A DNA stretch of 64,000 bases from Actinostola sp. cb2023 (Eukaryota > Cnidaria > Anthozoa > Actiniaria > Actinostolidae): the NCBI GenBank assembly GCA_033675265.1, contig JAUJYZ010000989.1, positions 1-64,000 of the forward strand, read 5' to 3'. The stretch's first letter is position 1. Each line of letters begins with the position of its first letter. The notes under the pieces were generated by a model. It had not been told where the DNA came from, did not search any database, and worked only from the letters and a program-made list of their open reading frames with translations. A program made the translations under genes and the position numbers. Shown one piece after another: positions 49,301 through 58,300 of this stretch.

Positions 49301-52300
49301 CTTGAAGCACAACGCAATTTTCTCAGATTAACAGTAGAAATACCTTGACGAAGCATATTATCACGATCCTGTACTTGTTTAAATAAGTCTGAATATAAAT
49401 GGTAGAGGTCCGATCTATTAAGGTCTTGTATCACTTCTCCATTATAAACAATTCTCATCCTCTCAACAAGAGATCGACCTATATTGTTAACCAATCGATT
49501 ATTAATATGCCCCTTCTGAAGTATTAAATTAAATATTAATCCAATGGTATTTGGCACGAAAACATAACCGGATGCTAATTTGGGGATGCTAACATATAGG
49601 GTTTCACCGGGGGCAGCGGACGATGGTGAAAATGTCACCCAGTGTAATGTTCGATGTTCGTTCAGCCTTAAGAGCGTATACCTTCTTTGTTTCTCGATTA
49701 ACATCAAGAATATTTGATATTGAATGTGTCATATATAATCAATATAGATATTTATTCTTATATATTATTATTATGGATAAGAAACTATCAAAGACTTACT
49801 ATAGTCCACAAGGGTATTGGAAAGGATATGATGCAATAAATAAACTCACTGATGCTACTAAAATTGATAAAAATATTGTAAAGAATTGGTTGGAGAAACA
49901 AGCATTATGGCAGATCTATTTACCACCTCCAAACTATATCCCAAGATACCATTGGAATGTTGAAAAACCAAATGAAATACATCAAGCGGATCTATTATTT
50001 TTACCACATGATATTGTTAAAAGAAAAACATACAAATATGCGATACGTTGATGCTGAACCCTTGACGTCTAAGTATTCAACAGAAGTAACTAAAGCTTTT
50101 AATAAAATATATTCTAGAAAATTACAATGGCCTGAAACAATGATGGTAGACCCAGGCACTGAATTTATGGGTGAAGTTACATCGATTATGAAAAAACATG
50201 GAATAAAAATACAAAGATCAGAAGCTGGAAATCATAGAGCACAATCAATAGTTGAACGTGCTAATCGAACCATTGCTGAGAAACTATTTAGCCACCAGTA
50301 TGCTAAAGAAATGTTAAAGGAAAATAATGAAAGATCCCGTGAATGGGTTAATAGAATGCCAGCGGTCATACAAAGTATAAACACTGGTGTTAAAAGAATT
50401 ACTGGTAAAACACCGATTGATGCTCTAAAATTAAAAAATGTGGATGAAAACCAGGTTAATTATAAACGACCTGTTGGATTAAAAGAAGATCGACTCCCAG
50501 TAGGTGTTAAAGTTAGATATCTCTATGCTCCTGGCGAACAGGAAGGTGGTGAAAGAAGACGTGCTACTGACCCTATATGGTCAATGGATATGTATGATAT
50601 ATCAAGGACTGTTGTATCATCTGATCAACCTGTATTATATTACCTCTCTGATGGGGCCCCAAAACGAAATTTCGTTAGAGAGGAATTACAAGCTGTTCCT
50701 GAAGACACTGAACTACCGTCTGATAATGTTTGATCATATCCCCTTATAACCAATAGCTACCCTTGCGAAATGGATTCCCAGAAACCTTGGAATTCCTAGG
50801 AATTCCTAGGAATTCCTAGGAATTCCAAATAATTCCAAGTCATGCAAATTAGATTGAACTGAAAACCTTGGAATTGCTGGGAATTTTTGAGAATGCTTTC
50901 ACACCAACTTGGAATTGTTTGGAATTCCTAGGAATTCCAAATAATTCCAAGACATGCAAATTAGGTTGAACTGAAAACCTTGGAATTGCTGGGAATTTTT
51001 GAGAATGCTCTAAAACAACTGAGAATTGTTAGGAATTCTTAGGAATAACCCATGGCCAATAATTCAAAGACTGAAAAGAAAACTTTTGAGAATTGGTTTT
51101 TAAAATTCTTAGGGAGTCTACAAGCGCAAAGCCCGCTACAAGTCTTCAAAATACCGTATTAAAAAAAATGTCCGGCAGTCAAAATATATTTCATGATTTT
51201 CAAGGAATCATCTTAGCTGATTAAATTCAAATTCTCCTTTGAAGTTTGTTATTTTTCAATTTGAAATGTTTGCCTTTATTTTTGCTACGAAAGACGCCTG
51301 ACGAGACACTTAGGAAATTTCACAGCAACTTTGTATGGCCGAGGGAGTCTAGTTCCAAGCTCCATATTTGGAGCATATCCCCTGCAGAGCTTCACTCTGA
51401 TTGGCTACTGACACGGTTTTGAATTCTTGTGACCCGCCATGTTGTTATTCTTCGCTTGGTTTAAAACGTTAACATAAACGTGTAGTGGAAACTTAATTAG
51501 TCGAATAATCACTCTTTTCTTCAACTAAATCCCTGGAGAACGACATGGAACAATTGACATGTGTTGCAGAGTGTTATTTCTTGACAAATATGCGGTGAAA
51601 TACAAGAAATTGTGCTGAATTCACAAGGTAAGATTCGATTCTATACTTTAGGTCATGAAGCCATTCAAATGTAGCCAAAACGGCCTGATTTACAGTAGAT
51701 CAGATCAAAGTATTCTTAAGATAATGAACAAACCAATACTTTGTTGAAATACTTTGCTTACAACAGAACATATTAAGACTGTTTTTTCTCTGATTATGAA
51801 TGCCGATTAAGTATTAATTTCGCAAATGAACCAGTCGAGAGTTCAACAGCAATGATTTTTAACTTTATACTTAAATACTCACTGAAAGAGATTTGAACAG
51901 TGGTTTTAATACCTGAATCTACATTAGCTTACACAGCTCAAGAAACTACGTTATATAGAAGTATTCTTACATTGTATTTCAGTTCTGAGTGCTTTCAGTT
52001 ATTAATGAATGTACTGTATGCACTGATCAATATTAAGTTATTGAGCTTTCCTGTGATCCTTCCATAACAACTAACAATATTCTCTGGTAGATTATGATGA
52101 TATGCTTTAAAACTTTTATGTTTTTCTTCAATAGAATGAAGCATAACAAATCCAATAAAGTCATTATGGTGGTGGACATTATAGTCAAGAGGTCAACAAA
52201 AAGCTAAGAGAACTGACATCAGTCTGTACAAAATAATTCAAAAAGTGATTTCGATAGCATTGAATCCAAGTGAATGCCTTCTAATAATTTTATTGTATTT

Positions 52301-55300
52301 TTTATGTCAATGAAAATATATTTATACATGCAGGGAAATTAATTCACATTAAATTTCTGCTTTTAATCACTGGTTTCTAGCTTTTTTTATATGCATTCTT
52401 ACAAATTCCCATTTATTCCTAAGAATTCCCAAGTATTCCTAGGAATTCCTAGGAATTCCTAGGAATTTTGGGCCATATTGAATCACTGGTAGAGATTTGG
52501 AATTCCTAGGAATTCCTAGGAATTCCAAAGCTGATATTTTTATGTTTGGAATTCCTAGGAATTCCTAGGAATTCCGAGTCCGAATTACCGTGAAAATTCA
52601 CACCATTATTCCTAGGAATTCTTAGGAATTCCTAGGAATTCCTAGGAACAAAATCCTAGGAATTCCTAGGATTATACCATTGGGTTGTATGATTCTCTTA
52701 TCATCATCACGACTTTAAACGCTATCTTGTTTACCGTTTCGGTATATATTTGATGCTTATGACTTCTGATTACATTCATTTTTCTCATAACTTTTTGACC
52801 ATCAAATAAACATTTTTTATAGTCATCAAATGTGATCTCATTATTAACTACAGATCGTTTAATACCCTTGCATCGTTTGCTCTCTTTTTCATCTATTTTA
52901 TATGCATACAGCTTAGCTCTAAGACCTACAAATTCAGTTATCTCTTCACCAGCTGTTTCATCTTTCATCATTCCTATAACCTTTTTATTAACAAACTTTT
53001 TGATTCCTGCATGATCTTCTGGATAAGCTGATGTATCAAACCTACCCTCTATATCTTTTTCAATATCTTTATAGAAATCATCTGTTTCAATCAAATACAT
53101 CAACGAATCGGTATCAGTGAATAATAATTGTGCTTTCTCTTGATACTTAGGCTTTATATAGTTGTAGTGGAAGTCATACATCAACTTCTTTGATAGATCT
53201 AAGATGCTCATTCCGAGGTATATTGGTTTGTTAAATTCTAATTCTGTTTTTGCCATATGGATCGCTATTAAGCTTTCTGAAAATATTGTTCGTTTTTTAT
53301 AGTTTGGTTGGTTAATTAATTTGCTTGCCTGTTTTTCATTTGTCACAAGTTTTATATCTTGACGACTTCTGATGTTTTCCATTGTTTTACCAAAAACTGA
53401 ATTATTCATCAATTTGAAGAAGTCCTTTTCGAAATTATTTGCTGCTGCTGTTCTTAAATCTGTGTTAAGGTTGATATACTTTTTCAACCAGTTGGATTCT
53501 TGAAATGTTACACCTCTATGTACTTTTGTAATTTTAATCCCAAGACTCTCATATAATTTTAATGTCTCATGATGTATAACATAGCTGGTCTTATTGTTGA
53601 GATTTGGAACTAGTTTTTCAACTTTGTTAATCATTAGCCGTTCTGGAGCTAGTGGATATTCATTGTGTAGATCATGTAATTCGATTGGATATTCTAGATC
53701 TACTTCTAGGATGCATGGGTGTTTCTTCCAGCTCTTAATCTCTAATTTATTCATCCATCTAAACCCATGTGTAGGTAATTTTTCACTCATAGCCCAACCA
53801 TAAAGGTTGTTAGCGTCCAAATATTTTATGAATGTTGATCTTTGGGTTTTATCATAATTATTCATATATTTATTGTTAGCTTTTGAATAACGTTTACTTA
53901 TCATACTGACACCACCTCTGACACCCTTTTCTACCATAAGAATCATATCAGCATCTGATAATAATTCAAGGTTAATCTTAGTCATCTTAAGCATACCATC
54001 CCATGATAATCCTGGGCATGTATTATAAATACCAAGCTGGGTCCAACTGATAATTCTTCATACAGACGTCTCTGAAATTCTCAAATACATCAGCTAATAG
54101 AACAACGTCTGATATTAAATAAAGATTGTGGTATTCTCTCATGTTTTTTATTTTGAATGTTTTCCATACTTTCTGTGTGTGTTTGTAGCTATCTTCAGAA
54201 ATATCTGTATTATTAAGTTTTGAATAGAATGCATCTTTTGGTGGAAGGCATGTTTCATTTAGCTTCTCCAACCGATTGACATAGTCATATGGATACACCC
54301 CTTTCCTCAGTAATAGATCAAGCTTCTCTCCGTTATAGAACATACCCATATTTCTGAATTGTTCCTTTTTGAGGTTACTAACAAGTGAATCTAAACTGGT
54401 TGGCATGAATTTGAGGCTGTCTATGAATCGTATTTCACGTTTTATGTTACATGTTTTTCCATCCTTGTTTATGAATGTATCCACTATTATCTCTTTTTTG
54501 AAAGATATATACTTTTCCTCATTGTTTGGGATACAATCAATTTTACCACTGCTAACGCCTAAATTTTTGATGAAGAGATGTGCGTCGTACCCACTCAGAT
54601 TGTGTAATATCACTGGAATGTGTTTTGGTATCTTATAGTTTAGATTGCAGTCATTATGGGCAGCTCCCCGATACAAACCTGTCAGGTGGTCATGATCTAA
54701 CACCTTATCTCCACCTAAAATCCATATCACAAATATGGCATTTAGTTGATTTCATATAGTTTTCATTATCAATTTTTGTCATTTTAACCTTTTTATTGAA
54801 TCTTAAAAATTTTGAATATAAGCCTCTAACAGACTTTTCTATCGAGTCTATAAAGAGTTGACCAATATCTTCATCATCACTTTTAGCAGTGTATCGTGTC
54901 ATTTTTGGTTTATATAACTTATCATCATAAGATTTAATCATGTAACAAAAGCCTGATGGTTTATGCTTTTGATACTTTTCAGTATATGATTTGCCTTCTT
55001 CAGGTTGGCATGAGGCTATACTTTCTGTGAAGCATTCGAAATCTGCATAAATCACAAATGGGACTCGCATGCTGTTGTTATAATTCTTAAACTTTAGCAT
55101 GCTACCTTTCTTTGGTAATGTTATTTTAATAGCATCTTGGTTTTTACAGTATTCAGAATGCTTTTTAAGGGACTTCTCTGTTTTGAAACTATTGAGGCAT
55201 CTTTCACAGAAATATCTTGCGTGATTATTTCTTGACACTTGAGATGATAACAATCTTGTCATATTTTTAATCCAGCAATAATGATTATTTTTATTATCTG

Positions 55301-58300
55301 ATATCATAAGTAAGTTGATTGTTTGTTCTCTACTATTGTTTTTACTAATCCGAAGTGGATATACTTTATCATCTTGATAACCATAGACATTGACTCCAAT
55401 TACTTGGTATTCTTCTTCTCAAAAGTACCTATTTTATCAAGCTGTACTGGAAACTCAAGCCCATCCCAATTTAATTTCTCTGCGTTTGCTTTCAAAACTT
55501 TTGATATTCTTTCTGAATTCTTCTTTATTGGAAAAATAGCTGATGTAATAGACCATTTAAAACACATATTATCTTCATTTCTAGTATTAACTATCGCTTC
55601 TTTCCTTTGTAATTTTAAAGGTAGTTTGATATAAGATTTTCCTGATAATGGTTTATATTTATCAATATGTATATCTAAGTTAACAACATTCAGAAAAATC
55701 CATCCAGAACCTTGATTTTGGAAGTTATCAACCTTTTCTAAGATCTGATCCTTAAAACGATTGTAAACCTCATCCAGATTGGTCGACTCTGTTATTATTT
55801 CTATTTTTGAGTGAAAATGGCTGAATGTAAAAATCTTCTCTTTTTTATCCATCTTATAAAATTCAATCTCTAATAGTAACTTAATTTTGATAGGCTTTTC
55901 ATGCTGTTTTAGAAGGTTAATAACATCCTGTTTGCTGTTTTCTAGAAAGGTTTTCGAGTCTGTTTTTACCTCTCCTTCTATTCTGTAAAATTTGAGAAAT
56001 CCTTTTAATGCTGAATTTTTAAGCTTAGCTTTAGTCGCAGGTACTTTGAGATTGTCATAGATATTATTGACTTCCTTTTTCAAAGCTTCAACTTGTTTAT
56101 TTACAGGCTTCTTATTAGCTTGTGGGACTACTGAGAGAATCCACTCTGTAAAAGCTTTAATTTTTTTATTAACTGAGCTAACAATCTTTTTGGCTAGTTG
56201 TTTCAATGATGAAGGCTGAAACATCTTAGTTGGTTTTAGAATTGGTACCTTTATTTCAGGTACTTCTTGATCTAAGATATTATTTGACATTTCTATATTA
56301 TTATATATTGTTTTATTCTTAAGTAGTTTATCCAAACTCATTATATATACTATTCTATACTATAATATTTTTTAATAATAAACGCACCCTATTTTATAAA
56401 AATCCTGGATTACTTTGATAATATCAAGAGATGCATAAGACAATGAATCCCAAGCTCTAGAGATGGATAATATCGTTGTGAACAAGCCCTAGAACATCAT
56501 CAATGCATCAATCCATCCTATGATACTGTTAACATTATTTTTCCCTGGTATATCCTATGCATACTATTATTAGAGACTTATATATTGATATTAACATTAC
56601 TCAATACATCACATGATATATACTATGGATATTACTATTTCTGAAAAAGGACATCATATATTTTATTCTAAAAATATGAAGGATCATTGTGTAGTAGTTT
56701 TTCTCTCAAAGTGAGCTCAAACCGGTCATTGCCTACTACTAATTAACATTACTCAATACTATGTATGCATACAAGATTTACATCACATGATATATACTAT
56801 GATTACTATTTCTGAAAAATAAAAAATAAACGCACTTACTTTATTTCCCCCGTTTGGATTTTATCTATTTTGATATAACACATTTGGATATTACTATTTG
56901 AAAAATAAAAAATAAACGCACTTACTTTATTTCCCCCGTTTGGATTTTATCTATTTTGATATAACACATTTGGATATTACTATTTCTGAAAAATAAAAAA
57001 TAAACGCACTTACTTTATTTCCCCCGTTTGGATTTTATCTATTTTGATATAACACATTTGGATTTCAAAATAGATTATACTAAATTGAAATCCTTTATTG
57101 TTGAAATGAGGGCATCATATACTTTATTCTAAAGATATGAAGGATCATTGTGTAGTAGTTTCTCTCAAAGTGAGCTCGAACCGGCCATTCCCTACTACTA
57201 ATATGATGTACAAGTTGACATTGACATTAATATTATAGATCATGAAAGAGAATTACATATAATTAATATTTGTCTGTATTTACTTACCATTTTCATTAGG
57301 AACCCCTGATCCATCAGACTCTGCTGCTTCAAATGCAGTTCCTCTTACTGTAAAGACTTTGACTTGATCCTTTGATTTTACTGTAGTAACTGCATTACCT
57401 ACATTGTAAATAAATCATTCATGAGGACATCACAATAGAAATCATAACCACTGTGGAGAAGATTGTACATTGTATATCTGATACAAAATCATCCTCATTT
57501 ACTTTCTCAGCCAAAGTTAAACAAATCTTGGTAATTTTACCATAAAATAAGGTTAAGACGTTTGATAAGTAGCTTACAACATTCACGGCTGTGTTGTTAC
57601 AGTATAAGATCTATATTCACACACTTTGCTACATATACATGTATATTTAACAACTAGATAATGAATACTTTATTTACTCTCTGACATACCAGCATAAATA
57701 GTTCTGACAAAAGTATCCTCTGACTGTATTTCCATGACATCTGATAATGCAGCCACGTCAAGCAGAGCAGCTACCCTGGGAAGAACACTCTATTGATGCA
57801 AAGGAATGATTTCAGTGATGTTTATTTTCAGTAAAAGATTAAACCTAAGAGAACACTAACTCTACCTTTCCATATGCTGTTGCTCCTGCAGTGATGTGCG
57901 AGTAGTTGAATTGCTTTTGTGTTGCAATGATTAGTGGAGTAATGACCTCTGTAATGAAGAATTATAATCATCAGGATTCAATAATACAAGCAGAATACAT
58001 TATGTTACTACATGCATATAGAGCCATTTTGATATGAGTGGGAAACCTACATGTATGGTATGGAGTTACAGTCATGGTACGGAATCAATGACATCTATTC
58101 AACCAATCACAGTGCTCAAAATCATTGCTCAACCAATCAGAATGCTTGGACATGGCATGATCACCGCACAGCACAGCCACCGCACATCACGAATCATACC
58201 ATACATTACTGTATAACTACTTTCCACTCATATGAACATGATTCTATTGTGTACAGTTTCTCTGTTGAGGTGTACAATATTACTAATATTATTGAATTCA

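Larger units (their letters stand above)
40159..57199. mobile_element. Polinton (Maverick) DNA transposon, 17.0 kb
   Basis: Terminal inverted repeats begin AGTAGTAGGGAATGGCCGG and are about 820 bp each. AATAT lies directly outside both ends (40154-40158 and 57200-57204), a 5-bp direct repeat where Polintons usually make 6 bp. Cargo is the standard Polinton set: family B polymerase, retrovirus-type integrase, packaging ATPase and double-jelly-roll capsid gene, plus small structural or membrane proteins. It lies in ETFA intron 6. Several genes are frameshifted and no protease was found, so this copy is unlikely to be autonomous as written. Confidence 0.95.
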
